Notes: a model not told the origin generated them from the letters alone. Shown: positions 1 through 12,150, counted from the first letter of the stretch. The stretch: DNA of 64,000 nucleotides from Echria macrotheca (GCA_030411725.1 MU839835.1:62001-126000); one strand, 5' to 3'. Made by a program: numbers and translations.

Positions 1-3000
1 GGCGTTTGAGAATGTTGGGTGCAAAACACAAAAGTCAAACATCTTCAATGTTGCGCATGTGGAGTCGTCCGAGTTCAACTTTCTCAAGGGAGCTTCTGCC
101 TCGCCCCATCCCCACGTAGAGGCTTACAGCTATTGCAACACCGGCGGCCATCTCCACATGCTTTTACACTTCTTCGATGGAAAGATTCAGGTATACCGGA
201 GCAACATTGCTTCGTTCCTCGACCCGCGACCCAACAAGAAACGAATGGATCTTTGTTGCACCTGGACGGGCAATGGTGCTCCGATCCGAAAGATTGTCCG
301 AAACTTCAGCGGTCGTGCTATAGTGTCTCGAACCGAAAAGGGGCAATGCGTAGTGTGGAAGCACGAGTTCAACAGCGATCAGACGATGCTGTCTCGTCAA
401 GCCGTCATCCAACATGACCGACATGTTCACCGGACGTGTCTTCTCAGAAAAGGCCGGTTCGTCGTCTTTCTTCATCATGACAGCATAAGCCTGTGGGACT
501 GCCGACAGTTCCAGCCCGTCTTGCTAGCCCAAGACAAATATGATGTCCCGGGCAAGCCGCTTTGCCTTCTCATTCTTCCGCGACACAAGGTCGAGGACTA
601 TACAACGGCGCACATTGCGACGATAACATCGGAAAAGCGTGGCATCGTGTGGGAGGTCAAGCTTCCTTTTTATAGGCCCAACACCGGGCCGGGTGTTGTG
701 AACGGAAATGCCCATCAGAAAGCTTCCATAAACGAGTACGTACAGTTTACTCTCGATGATGCTGGCGACCTTGGCTACGTTCTGCCTGTGGACCCTGCCG
801 GCGCCGTCCCCATCGTCTCGGGTTTCCTGGACGTCTTTACACGCGATGTGGCTATATCATATACTCTCTCGGGTCGGGTTGAGTTTTGGACGGCACGTGT
901 CGGACACAAAGGCAGGGGTGTGGAGTGGCTCTCGACTGCCTCGATGGAAACGGGGTTGGAGAGTCCAGCACTCGTGAGCGGGAGTACTTACAAGAAGGCT
1001 GCTCTGGTCAACGCATCTCGATCGTCGTTGACGATTTGGGGCATTCGCGGAGAAACTCTCGAGTATACCCAAGACTTTGACAATGGCAACACCATCAAAG
1101 ACTTGGACTGGACGTCGACCCCGGATAGTCAGTCTATCCTCGCTGTCGGATTTCCTCACAGGGTGCTGCTCATCTCGCAGATGCGCTTCGACTACCTTAA
1201 CAAGGGACCAGCCTGGGCTCCGGTCAGGGAGATCAACATCAGGAACTTTACGCCTCATCCAATTGGCGATTCTACCTGGCTTGGCGACGGACATCTTGTC
1301 ATTGGGGCGGGCAACCAGGTGTTTGCCTACGACAGACAGTTTGATGTGTCGAGCGCGCTGATTACCAGTCTGCGGCTGCCGCACCGAAAGAAGGGGCAAT
1401 GGGATATTTTTGACGCTGTCCAACGCCTCAACGGTCCGCTTCCTGTGTTTCACCCCCAGTTTCTCAGCCAGTGTATTCTGTCTGGCAAGATTGCTCTGGT
1501 TCATAACATTCTGCTCGCCCTGAACAAGACGCTCAAGTTTTGGGTCGAGGGCGAGGAAATTGACGATTACCTCGGGCTGCCTCTGGATGATTTCTACATG
1601 GCGGATCACGTAAGTTTTAAGACCCCAACGCTGTGATCAAACGGCTAACGTGACCAGTCATCGAAAGTATCGGGCAAGGAGGCCGGGCAGTACCTGAGTC
1701 GACGCATGTCATACGACGAGGGTGACGAGACATTTGATGAAGAGACAGCCACTGCCATCAACGAGAAGCTCACCAGGGTTGGCCTTCCCCAGCTCTCGGG
1801 ACATGAGCAGATCCAGTTGGTAGATATAATCGAGTGCGCCGGACTGGTCGAGAAACAGAGGAGATCACTCGACGAGAACGGTGCACGATATATGCTCTTC
1901 TTCCGGCAGCACGCCCTCCGCAAGGGGCGTACCAATGAGATTTCCATGTCGTGGAGAGAAATCAACTGGGCGTACCACTCGAGTAGCCAGGATATTTTGC
2001 TGGACTTTGTCTCGCGGCAGCACCACGGCAGGATCCTATGGCAGGATGCCCGGGAGAGCGGCATGTTTATGTGGTTAGCGGATAATGCGGCGGTTGTAGG
2101 TGTCTCGTCAGACTTCATGGGGCCATGCTAATACTTTACAGAAAGCGCAATTCGAAGTGATTGCTCGGAATGAGTACACCGAGAGCGAGAACAAGAACCC
2201 GATCGAGTGCAGTCTGTTCTATCTTGCCCTCAAGAAGAAGACTGTCCTTCAGGGGCTGTGGCGCATGGCCACCTGGCACCGAGAGCAGAGGGCGACGCAG
2301 CGCTTTCTGGCCAACAACTTTGAGGATCCAAAATGGCGGACTGCCGCTCTGAAGAACGCCTACGCGCTGATGAGCAAGCGACGATTTGGTATGTCTCCTC
2401 ACATTTTCTTTGTACGTCAGCTAACAACATCAGAATACGCCGTCGCCTTTTTTCTCCTAGCAGACCATCTGGGGGATGCCGTCAACGTCTGCCTGAACCA
2501 GCTCAAAGATTTGCAGCTTGCCATCGCCGTGGCACGCGTCTACGAGGGCGACACAGGCCCAGTCCTGCGCAAGCTACTCGAGGAAGAGGTCCTGGCCATC
2601 GCTGCGCAGGAAGGAAACCGCTGGCTCGCCTCGTGGGCCTTTTGGATGCTCCACCGCCGCGACATGGCCGTGCGAGCTATTATTGTATGTCCTCCCCCTT
2701 TACCTCCCTTTCCACCATAACTAACAACCTAAACAGACACCAGTCTACACCCTCCTCGAAACACCCGGCTCTCCATCCGGTTCCACAAAACCAGACCTCC
2801 AATCCAAGCTATTCCTCACAGACGACCCGGCGCTGATCGTACTGTACTCGCAACTCCGCCACAAGACCCTGCAGACCCTGAGGGGTGCATCAAAAGTCAC
2901 GCCGCAGGTCGAATGGGAATTCGTCCTGCACAACGCGCGGCTGTACGACCGTATGGGCTGCGATCTGCTCGGGCTCGATCTCGTCAGGAATTGGGAATTC

Positions 3001-3243
3001 TTCTTCCAGCCGGCGGCGCAGCAGGTCCACCACCAGGAGGGACCGCTGAGGCTGATGAAGCGAAGGGAGTCGGTCGTCATTGCGGATCTGCCCGTGTCGC
3101 CCGTCGTCGGGATGGGAATGGGCATGATGCCGGTGGAGATGAAATCTGGTGGTGCTGGTGTTGGGCATGCGAAGGCGCAGCAGCAGCCGACGGTGTTTGA
3201 GGAGCCTGATGCTAATTCTTTGCTTGATAGCTTTGGGTTTTAA
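1..3243 (+). CDS. rav1: Rav1, RAVE complex subunit (C-terminal part, 5' truncated by window)
   Basis: Rav1/DmX-family scaffold of the RAVE complex, which promotes reassembly of the vacuolar/endosomal V-ATPase. The reading frame is already open at base 2, so the start lies outside the window. Five exons join in frame: 1-1609, 1658-2095, 2142-2388, 2434-2684 and 2737-3243, with introns of 45-52 nt carrying GTAAGT/GTATGT donors and CTAAC branch sites. About 1016 residues are present. The first exon is beta-propeller/Rave-like. The middle has the helical family blocks around ARYMLFFRQHALRKG and FEVIARNEYTESENKNPIEC. The tail after about residue 980 is Gly/Met/Gln-rich and probably disordered, ending in DANSLLDSFGF. 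Exon joins restore family-like sequence (KRRF|EYAVAFFLLADHL). The family call is confident; exact propeller boundaries cannot be set here. Confidence 0.9.
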
Positions 3244-4450
3244 GCAGAGGTGTATTGGTAGGATGAGCTACTTGGGATGGAGGTTGGAAGATTTATCATT
3301 GTGGTGGTGTTGGTGGGTGCATTGTGTATTTGTATATATACTGTTTTGCTGGTGCAGAGGGACTGAATCATGGTATATTGTGCTTTGGCAGTAGTTGTTG
3401 GTGAGTTGTGAGTGAGTGAGTGAAGGAGGGTTTGTTTGGGCTGTGATGCAGAATCCTCCCAGAACGCAAGATCAAGGCAGACTCTCCAACTCACCCGCCC
3501 CCTTTTCTCCAATACCTCGACCAACCCAGCTCACCCATCCCTACCAAGAGGACCTTGGTCCAATATCAAAAGATACCTCAGATGCTGCAATGTGAGATGC
3601 CCCTCCAACCCGGCAAAAACCCAAGCTTGAGCTCACAGCCGAAACCACCACCTGATTCATTCTCCTATTCCACCTCCCGCCATCCATACCGTACCATACC
3701 CATCCCCCTATCCACAAATCTCATACCAGTATCCTACATAGCACTTCCCATCATCAAACCCATGTCCATATCCATGTCCACGTCCACATCCCGCCGATAG
3801 ATACAAGTACAAGTATTGTAAAACACAGTTCACGGAGACACCATCATACCACACCACACCCATCCCTCCGCTACATATCGACAAATATAAAAATATACAG
3901 ATCCGCAATATCTACCGAAGTACCACTTACCTAAACCGTACCTAGCTTGCAAAGAAGAATTCGTAGCGACATGTATCAATGGACTTCCTGCCATCTTGGA
4001 TCTTTAGATATTTGGATCTTCAGAGTTCCTGGCATCTTTGGAGAACACTGGGCAGTGATGGAAACTGATATTGTGGTTCACTCAACATTGAGATTGAACT
4101 CCAACACAGAGCTACAGAGCCACAGAGCCCGCCACCTGTCACTGGAGTTCATGATAGCTAAACGTATGACATTACAACTTCCTTTCTTCCCGGCCTTGAT
4201 CAGCCAACCCATGCTGACCTAACAGTTACTCCGGCTCTGGACCTCAAATATCGACGATCAACCGATTCACATCACCGAACCTGTTCACATCACGACTGCT
4301 CACACAAGGACATCTGCAATGACAATTCAAGTGGAGCTTGTTTCTCTAACGACTTTTACGACCAAAGCATACGATCTAAGCCGCAACCAAATCATTCCTC
4401 AATCGAGGTACAAAGCTCATCACTCATAGGTGCGCAGAAACGCAACCCAG
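3244..4450. other. intergenic, convergent 3' ends of rav1 and gpd
   Basis: No gene seen. The first part is a G/T-rich trailer after the rav1 stop (about 3250-3430). Around 3660-3900 the sequence is low-complexity, with repeated ccata/taccatacc and tgtccatatccatgtcc-like motifs. Short open frames here have no family character. Confidence 0.6.
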
Positions 4451-5564
4451 TTACTTTCCGGCATCGACCTTGGCGACGTACGCGATGAGGTCGAGCACGC
4501 GACGGCTGTAGCCCCACTCGTTGTCGTACCAGCTGACGAGCTTGACAAAGTTCTTGTTGAGCGAGATACCGGCCTTGGCGTCGAAGATGGACGAGTTAGG
4601 GTTGCCGTTGAGATCGCTCGAGACGAGCTCATCCTCGCTGTAGGCGAGAATGCCTGCAAACGTTAGCATTGCTTTCCATCTTGAACGAAAAAACTCACCC
4701 TTGAGGTCGCCGTCGGCAGCCTTCTTGATGGCAGCCTTGATATCGTCGTAGCTGGCCGGCTTCTCGAGGCGGACGGTCAAATCCACAACAGAGACGTTGG
4801 ACGTGGGGACACGCATGGACATGCCGGTAAGCTTGCCGTTGAGGTCGGGGATGACCTTGCCGACAGCCTTGGCGGCACCAGTGCTGCTGGGGATGATGTT
4901 CTGAGCAGCACCACGGCCACCGCGCCAGTCCTTGGACGAGGGACCATCGACGGTCTTCTGGGTGGCGGTGTACGAGTGGACAGTGGTCATGAGACCCTCA
5001 ACGATGGTGAAGTTGTCGTGCACGACCTTGGCGAGGGGAGCCAGGCAGTTGGTGGTGCAAGAAGCGTTGGAGATGACGGGGGCCTTGCCGTCGTAGGTCT
5101 TCTCATTGACACCCATCACGTACATGGGGGCATCAGCCGAGGGGGCCGAGATGATGACGCGCTTGGCACCACCCTTCAAGTGGGCGCTGGCCTTCTCCGT
5201 GGTGGTGAAGACACCCGTGCTCTCAACAATGTACTCGGCGCCGGTGTCCTTCCAGGGGATGGCAGCGGGGTCGCGCTCAGTGTAGAACTTGACAGTCTTG
5301 CCGTTGACGATCAGGTCGTTCCCGGAAACCGAGATGGTGCCCTTGAAGTTGCCGTGGGTCGAGTCATACTTGAGCATGTACTCCTGGAGAAGAGAGCGGT
5401 TAGCTCCGCGAGAGCTCTGGCATGGCGGGGCTACTTACAGCGTACTTGGGCTCAATGAAGGGGTCGTTGACGGCAACGATCTCAACATCGTCGTGCTCAA
5501 CGGCGTTGCGGAACACGATACGGCCGATACGACCGAAGCCGTTGATGCCAACCTTGATAGCCAT
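4451..5564 (-). CDS. gpdA: glyceraldehyde-3-phosphate dehydrogenase
   Basis: Cytosolic NAD-dependent GAPDH, which oxidises glyceraldehyde-3-phosphate with inorganic phosphate in glycolysis and gluconeogenesis. Three exons on the minus strand: 5564-5439, 5383-4699 and 4653-4451; introns 5384-5438 and 4654-4698 start GTAAGT and GTGAGT. The product is 337 aa, the usual length. It starts MAIKVGINGFGRIGRIVFRN (Rossmann NAD site), carries the active-site block SNASCTTNCLAPL with catalytic Cys near residue 151, and ends with the WYDNEWGYSRRV block and KVDAGK. The short first exon coding 42 residues is confirmed by the complete N-terminal glycine-rich motif. Codon use is strongly biased to C-ending codons, as expected for a very highly expressed fungal gene. 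The 3' end converges with rav1. Confidence 0.98.
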
Positions 5565-5720
5565 GTTGTCTCTGAGGGTGGGGTGAACGATTAGTGAGCG
5601 AAAGAGCTAGAGAGGGATCGAGGGTAGCTAGGAACAAGGATGCTCGGCGTAGGGAAGAGAATGGACAGAAACAAGATTCTGGAGAGAGGAGGGAGGAAGT
5701 GAAAGGTTTTTAAAGCCTCA
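5565..5720 (-). promoter_or_regulatory. pyrimidine-rich leader/core promoter of gpdA
   Basis: Directly upstream of the GAPDH start the minus strand is strongly CT-rich (the plus strand reads as runs of gaaagag, gagaggg and gagagaggagggagg between about 5595 and 5710). CT tracts just before the transcription start are typical of highly expressed fungal housekeeping genes. The transcription start itself cannot be read. Confidence 0.5.
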
Positions 5721-7731
5721 GGATAGGACAAGTGCTTGGAAGGCCCGAATCAATTGGTTGGGGGGAAATGTCGAGAAGGTCCGACGCAGGAGAGAGAGGA
5801 CGGCAAGGAGGGGTGAGGGAGGTGCGGGGTTGTTGACAAGAGCTTCCCAATGGCTTACTAGGGTGGGTTGGTACCTGTTTGCTGTTTGGACGAAGATATT
5901 CAAAGTCGGGACGAATCTAGCAGAAGATCTCGAGCGACTGAATCAGGTGAAGTGGGATGAGGGAAGAAGAGATGCAGTGGTGGCATGAGGGACATAAAAA
6001 AGAGAGAACGACCTGATGGTGGGGTGCTTTTTGAATCTGGGAGCGGTTGCATCACCACAGGCTTGGCCGCAAGGGTGGGGTCCATCTGGGTGCCCCTTCC
6101 TTTGCCTGGTAGTGCGCGACTTTCCGTCAATCGCTCTGCTTATTCTTTCTTTAGGAATCCATTGCTCAACGACGCGCCATATCTGAACACAGGGAGGCTG
6201 TGCGCAGGGCGTAAGGCTGACCCAGAGGTAACTCGATAGCTGCTGTCGCCGCGGAGTCACCATACCCCTCGCCACACAGCTGGTTGCTTATGTGACGTGC
6301 CCGCGGCGGACATGTCGGAGACGATGTCAACGGATGGGCGACGCTGCCAGAGTCGTAATCGAGGGAAGATGGTAGACCCGAGTTTGTTTGTCAAGCGGCC
6401 CGTGGCTAGTTTTGGATGGATGGCTGAAATCGCGCATTGGATCAACGCGTTTCCTGGCTTGTCTAGATCGCCACTAGCAACGTCCAGGCCATCCGCGTCA
6501 CGGTGGGAGACAGGTAGCTGCATAACACCACGACGGGCGCAACGGACATGTCTTCGGCAACACCGCAGACCACGAAAACCGACAGCCGGCAGGAACAAGA
6601 TGTGCCACGGCAATCTCGGCCCAAGCTTTCATAGCCATCTTTAGTATTCGTTCCTGGTGTCCCAGCCAAGACGGACCTCACCGCTGTCCCCATCGGATGT
6701 CTCTGAATAGCAGGACGGCGCGAAGTCGGACCGGAGGACGCAGTTTGTTCTCTTCTTGGCACGACGGTTGGCCTAGCTCCGGCAGCGTAATCGGCGACGG
6801 GGGTTCGCCCCTGTCAACCTCGCGGCTCTGATCTGTCTGACCAGGGCCCATGTTCTGCCCGTGTATACCGCCCGCCAGAATGAACCTCGTCCCTTGGCTG
6901 AGACGACGACATCACAGCTTCCACCAGCCCAATACGACTTGGCAGTTCGAATACCCGCAGACGTATGCATTCTGTCTCTATTCTCGTCATCTGGATGTTT
7001 GTATTATTTCGAGCTCATTGCAGGGAGCAGCCAACTCTGGGTGGCAGCGGGAGGCAAGCATTTCGCCATCGACGTCATGTTGATCATCCAGCTGTCAATA
7101 CGCAATCACGGAAGTATACGTTGGTTTTACCTTTTCCAGTACCTGATGCATTTCTTTATCTACATGTCGTTGATTCCATAATAGGATGCATAGTCTGTGC
7201 ATTTGACCCTGTTTAGAAGTGTCAGGAGGAGAGGGCTAGTAGCTGTCCGACGTGTCAAGGATATAGCTTCGTGGTTCACGCCATGTTCCTGGGAGCATGT
7301 CCACTTTGGACGTCAGATGTTTACTTTTATTTCAGCATCAGTTGCTTCACCTCCCACTAGTGTGTCTACAACACATATCATACGGTTCAGCTGTGCATAG
7401 TGTCACTTTGATAGTTCAAGACCGAAACTCAATAACAAACACCAAGCCCAAGCGGGCAATTGGTCTTCCCATTATCCGTATGCCTGTCTGACAAACTCAA
7501 CTATCTGAGGTACTGTGACGTGCACATCGCGAGTTCGCGAGTGGGCTCGGCCTATGGGGAACTATCTATGGGACCAATCCCAAAGTCTGACCTCAAACTG
7601 TATGTCCTTTTCGTCGGACTGTCCCAAAATATCGCTACAAACACCGCTCTCATCTATGTCCCATCCCCACGCCTTCTCTGCCAAACCCAAGACGCATCAT
7701 CATGCATCTTCTCAGGCGCCAATGTTCCTCA
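5721..7731. other. intergenic, upstream of gpdA and downstream of orphan gene
   Basis: About 2 kb without a supportable gene. A CCAAT pentamer lies at 5848-5852. Several short overlapping frames on both strands between 5900 and 6970 have no family character. It presumably holds the remaining gpdA promoter and the 3' region of the minus-strand gene at 7732. Confidence 0.5.
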
Positions 7732-9396
7732 TCAAGACAAGAAACCTCCGAATTGCTCGTTTTTCAGTCGCGCGATGTTGTCTTCAACGCTCTTTTCGAG
7801 CTCGAGAATAAACTCGCGGGGACGTGGAATCCCGTGTGAGGCCAAGCCATCCAAGAACGCATTCACTTTGAGCCGGTGCGCGGGGCTTTCTGTCAAGAGA
7901 TGCTCCTGGTACGCTCCATTGAGTACAATGTTCAAGGTGAACTTGTTCGTGGCAAAGTCGTAACGGACCGGCGGTATATTCTTGGCCTGTCCAGTCGAAG
8001 ATGTGCGTCTCTTCTTTTGGGCAGTGTCCGTTTTCTTTGGTGCCAGCTCGTCGAGCTGGGGCAACTGGTCAGACGGAGCTTTGCTGGGCGGTTGCTGCAC
8101 TTGGAGATCTGCGGGTTCCAGCTGCTGTTGCACGGGCATGCTGCCTCCGAATCCCATGGAACTATTCGAAGCTGACATTGGGGCCGGTTGGTGACGTGCC
8201 TCCATGCGGGATCCCGGTGCGGTATCAAATCTGGTGGCGGGGCTAGCGCTGTGTAGGGATTCGCGGTCGAAGTAGCCGTGGTCAGTCTCATGGCTGAAAA
8301 GGCGTCGGGTGCGCGATTCGTTCATATTTTGACTGAACGTATCTCGGAGATACTTCAGTTTTGTCGCGATATTGGCTCTGGCCTCTCGGATGTCGGCCTG
8401 ACTGAGCTCTCCAGCAATGAAAGGACGACCGAAGGCCGTACCAAACGTGGCAGCCTCTTGGACTGCACCCATAAGCACCTTTGTGCAGATCGTTAGAGCG
8501 ACGCCCGTGTCAGAACGGTACGTCTCGTTGGACGATGCGGTGATGACGTCGAGCGCCTTCGCTCGAATGGTGCCATCGTCTTCAAGACGTTTGGCATCGT
8601 CACAACCTCCCTCTAGAGGCTGGCCAAAAATGCAGCCGGTGTCTGCAACTTCACTGACCACAATGTCGACTAACGAGCTGATAACAAGCTCAGTGGTTTG
8701 TTGGGACCCCGACACAAGTAGCGGCGAATTGTTCGTCTTGCGAGTCGACTGAGAGGGGTAAACCTCATGCTGCTGGGTGGGTGAGATGGGAGCAGGGCTC
8801 CCATCACTCCGCTGACTTGCAGGAAGACTCATGGCCCTCAGCGGAGAGGGATTTGCAGGTACGGTCCCAGCGGCCTTCTTGGTGTACTTCCGCTTAGGCT
8901 TATCCGATGCTGGCTTTTCGACTGTCGCTTTGCGCTTTCTTGTGCTTGGTTTAGGAGTCGATGTTTCGTTGTTGTTGTCCGATGAAGTAGTGGGTGTTAA
9001 AGAAAGATTGGCTTCTGGGTGTTGAACAGAGTTAGTAGAAGTAGTGAAATCCAGATTGGCTGGGAGGAATTAAGTACCTTGATGGGTCACGGCCTGAGGC
9101 TCGGCGAACACAAAATTTTGCTGGATTGGCGGTTGGCCTTGGGGCACTTCGTCGCGAATGAAACTCGCCAGGTCTTGCTGCAAATTCTCGACCTACGAGG
9201 ACTGCTGATCAAGGACCGGTGGAGTATGCGCCTCGGGGAGCGTAGGAACAGTATTCGCTGCTGGGCCAGGAACGCCTTCTTCGCCTTGTAAATCATCTTG
9301 GAGGCTGTGGGTAGCCTCATTGAAAGCCAGACCACCGAAAGGGTCATCAAAGGAAGCCTCGGATGTGCCTCCGAAAAGACTTTCGAAATAGTCCAT
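7732..9396 (-). CDS. orphan protein of unknown function, possible in-frame stop near N-terminus
   Basis: I do not recognise this family. The main exon (9014-7732) is open throughout. An upstream exon ends at 9078, joined through intron 9015-9077, which has a TACTAAC branch site. From the first downstream Met at 8832 the product is 366 aa. Visible parts: a basic stretch KRKYTKK just before that Met; a block around GQPLEGGCDDAKRLEDDG; a helical block ALTICTKVLMGAVQEAATFG; a Gln/Pro-rich linker; and a C-terminal block with RLKVNAFLDGLASHGIPRP followed by an acidic helix. Upstream, an acidic segment beginning MDYFESLFGG (start 9396) lies in the same frame but is interrupted by TAG at 9193-9195, after which the frame stays open for 38 codons to the splice site. 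Either the start is downstream, or an unrecognised intron removes the stop, or the gene is damaged. Decayed copies of the same sequence follow at 11.1-12.7 kb. Confidence 0.5.
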
Positions 9397-10301
9397 ATCG
9401 AAGCTAGGCCCTGATTCCACAAAGATGAGGTCAGTCGGGATGTTCCAGGTGTTCCATGAACGTGCGCGTGGGAGGCTATAATGAACGTGAATCAAGCAGG
9501 CAGTAGGCCTCCTTGATGGCGAATCACTCATATGGAATCTAACATGGGAAGGCTAATTTTGCGAACGTACCTTGACCTTCCAGTGTCTTCAATACTGGAG
9601 TTAAATTTGCCCAGCCAAGTGTTGACCGGGGAGATGATGGATCGAAATGGGCACCTGTGATGTGCCCGGTGGAAGCAAAGCTGGAAATGGGATCGATGAC
9701 GCCGGGACCGCGAAACGAACAACGCGCCCGGGGACCGCGAGAGGAAGAACGCGCCTGGGGACAGATGAAAGATTGCCGCAGGGGAACCAGCGACGGAGGA
9801 AACCCAAGGTGGTTGGGTAACAAACTGGAAAACAGAAACCTTCCACGCGAGATGAAAAGTAGGGAGGTGTGAGAAACCTCTACTTGTCCACGGTCTCCGA
9901 AGTGAACCGCAATTCCAAGTTTGAGGAAGGGCGCTGTTGAAGGTTGAAGAGAAGAAGGAAAGAGGAAAAGAAGAACGGAGGGGCACCGAGAATAAATACA
10001 CCACGTTGTGGGTCCCTCGAAGCTTTGCTAAACAGATTTTAAAGGGCTTGTCGTATACCTACCGATACTTTCAAGAGGCCGGCCGAGACTCTTGCCGGAC
10101 ATTTAGGAAGCCTTGCTGAGCCAAGGGTACCTACGCCAAGCCAAGCATATCCCGCGAGGTGCCCAAGGTGGCCCCGGACGACGTCAGATATCTTGTTTAC
10201 TTTGGCATCATTTGATAGGGGTGCATCCCCCTGGATAGCCTTTTACCTAACTGCCTTCCTATCTACTTCTGATATCTTTTCCTGGTGTTGGATATATGGT
10301 T
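9397..10301. other. upstream region of the orphan gene, no gene seen
   Basis: No supportable gene. The minus frame upstream of 9396 stays open to 9531 (a Met there starts MSDSPSRRP), which could extend the orphan protein. At about 9702-9753 a roughly 26 bp unit containing gggaccgcga and aacgcg occurs twice with mismatches. The rest has no recognisable content. Confidence 0.4.
9702..9753. repeat. short imperfect tandem repeat (about 26 bp x2)
   Basis: Two adjacent units start ccgggaccgcga and ccggggaccgcga and each ends in aacgcg. A shorter third echo (cctggggac) follows. Confidence 0.5.
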
Positions 10302-10928
10302 TCAAGGGGCTTCTCTATCATGTAGATATTTGTTTGGTTGTGTGAAGGTGTTGAAAGTGAAGATATAAGATGCCTCGTGATGGCTTATACGTGACGACCT
10401 TGGACGCGTGTTCGGATGAAATACACTACCCCTGATTACGAGCTCCAAGGCGGCGTTGCCCTGAAGCCGACCCTCCACGCACGCACACTTGGCTCTCTCG
10501 GTTGGGAAGTGGTCTGCGTTGACCTCCAACTTGTTCTCGATCTGGTGATACCACACCTCGAAGGTCACAGTATCCTTGGTCTTGTCGTTGTAGAAGATAG
10601 GACCGTCAGCCATCTTCGCCGACTTGGTGGCGAGGCTCATGGTGGAAGGGGTCGACGTCGCGGGACTACCACTGATTTCGGGCAAAGAAGGTTTAAACCT
10701 CGGTGAATGGATTGAAAGCCTCTTCTTCATAGCCGTTTTACCATTCTTCGAATGCTGTGATGTTTGTATTTCAAGATGTGCTCGAAAATCTATCATAGGG
10801 AGGAATGCGTCCGGGTCAAAAAGGGAGTGCACCCCGATTTCATCCCTTGAATTTTCATCCGAAAAAACTTTGTTTTCTGACGTCAACCCCTGCGTCGAGA
10901 CGTGGGATAGGTACCTGGATATCGGCAT
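10302..10928 (-). mobile_element. retrotransposon gag-like relic
   Basis: An open frame of 208 codons without neighbouring pol sequence. The core at about 10607-10440 reads like the capsid-like region of fungal LTR-retrotransposon Gag: a DGPIFYNDKTKDTVTFEVWY stretch, then IENKLEVNADHFPTERAK and VEGRLQGNAALEL. The pattern is that of "target-sequence/Trp...I..KL..N.D.FP.E..K..YV..RL.G.A". Flanks on both sides are unrelated and no LTR pair, protease, reverse transcriptase or integrase motif was found nearby, so this is a fragment. The relic sits between the orphan gene and its decayed copies. Confidence 0.5.
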
Positions 10929-11149
10929 GAGTTTCTCAGCCGTCTATTCTATTTCTCTCCAACATATCATGGATCATTTATTTTTCTTGATGGTCATTCG
11001 TGAACATCCAGTTTCGTCAACAAGTGTCAGACTTTCCATAGTGACAAGCCCAAGCGGGATGGTTCCTCGCCCATGTTTTGGTTGTTTTCTTGGTTGCGGA
11101 GGCTGTTATGCTGCTCGCGAGCCTTTTCTCTGGACTCACACCTGTCCGG

Positions 11150-11450
11150 GCTAGCTGCGAAGGGTGAGCCGGGCTTCCTATCACTCTCCTACCACGCTGA
11201 GAGACTCGTTTTTTTCGCAGCGGAGAAGGATGGGCCGGCGAAATCGCCGCGTTCTCTCTTCGTGTACTTTCTTTTCGCTTTCGGCGGATGTCGTTTCCTT
11301 CCGTTCGCCAAAACAGCAACGACCTCGAGCGCCTTTGCTCGAATCGTGCCATCGCCTTCAAGATGCTTGGCATCGTCACAACCTCCCTCGAGAGGTTGGC
11401 CAACGTTGCTGACTGCCGCTAAACACTGCTCTCAATGACCAGTGAGTAGT
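11150..11450 (-). pseudogene. decayed copy 3 of the orphan gene (rearranged)
   Basis: On the minus strand near 11400-11300 the sequence reads GQPLEGGCDDAKHLEGDGT then IRAKALEVV, matching the block of the intact-looking gene at about 8570-8640 almost residue for residue. It is immediately followed (about 11270-11200) by KRKYTKRE and, one frame over, AHPSPLRKKRVSQRG, which correspond to a segment that lies N-terminal of that block in the gene at 7.7-9.4 kb. The order is therefore swapped, and stops and frameshifts separate the pieces. Confidence 0.6.
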
Positions 11451-12150
11451 TGGTTTTTCCTGAGGTAGGTAGCATCACGATACTGCGAGGGTCCCTCTTT
11501 GGGCTATCTGGGGTGGGAAGAGAAAGACTTTCCTCAAAATTCTCATCAATCTCGAGCACATAGTCGGTGGGACGAGAAATTCCGCGTGCCAAGGCGCAGC
11601 CTAGAAGCCCGTGACCTTGTTCTCCCGCGACTGTATCCAGTTGCGCCATCGGGCGGTTCTGGTGTTGATCATGCACCGTGATTCGTATCAAATAGGTAAG
11701 GTACCCGTTGAAAAAAGGTACATGGCCACGGCCCTGCTGTTGCTGTTGAGCTTGGAGTTGCTCCGGTTCTCTTGTGCTGTGTCGAACCCCCCGTTGACTT
11801 GGGACTCAGCTCTTTGAAGCTGCAGAGTCTCCAGCGGGCTCTTCGATCAACATATTCTAGCCCGACAGTGTGTGGACTCCATGAACCCCGAGAGTTCACG
11901 GCTGAGCGCCCCCATCCAGGGGGCCTGCTCGCCCTGTGATATCTCGGGATTATGGCTAGCGACAGTCGACTGGAAGTGGGCGGCACGGAGGCCATATTCC
12001 TGAGGGGAGACGGACTTGCGCGCCAGCAGTCAGCGGATAGTTAAATACTGTCCCAGATGCCGTCGCCTCGCGCAAGGCTCCCATAAGCATACGGGTACAG
12101 AATGACAAGCCCATACTCATGTCGACGGAAAGGTCTCGTTCGTGGAGCAA
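11451..12150 (-). pseudogene. decayed copy 2 of the orphan gene
   Basis: Minus-strand blocks in the same order as the gene at 7.7 kb. Near 12090-12000, FCTRMLMGALREATASGT corresponds to ICTKVLMGAVQEAATFGT. A Gln/Ser-rich linker follows near 11750. Near 11600-11510, GISRPTDYVLEIDENFEESL corresponds to the C-terminal GIPRPREFILELEKSVED segment. Reading requires changes of frame, and no continuous protein exists. Confidence 0.6.

Noticed and set aside
857..1609. 250-codon minus-strand frame opposite rav1
   Set aside because: Shadow of the conserved rav1 exon; no start context or domain.
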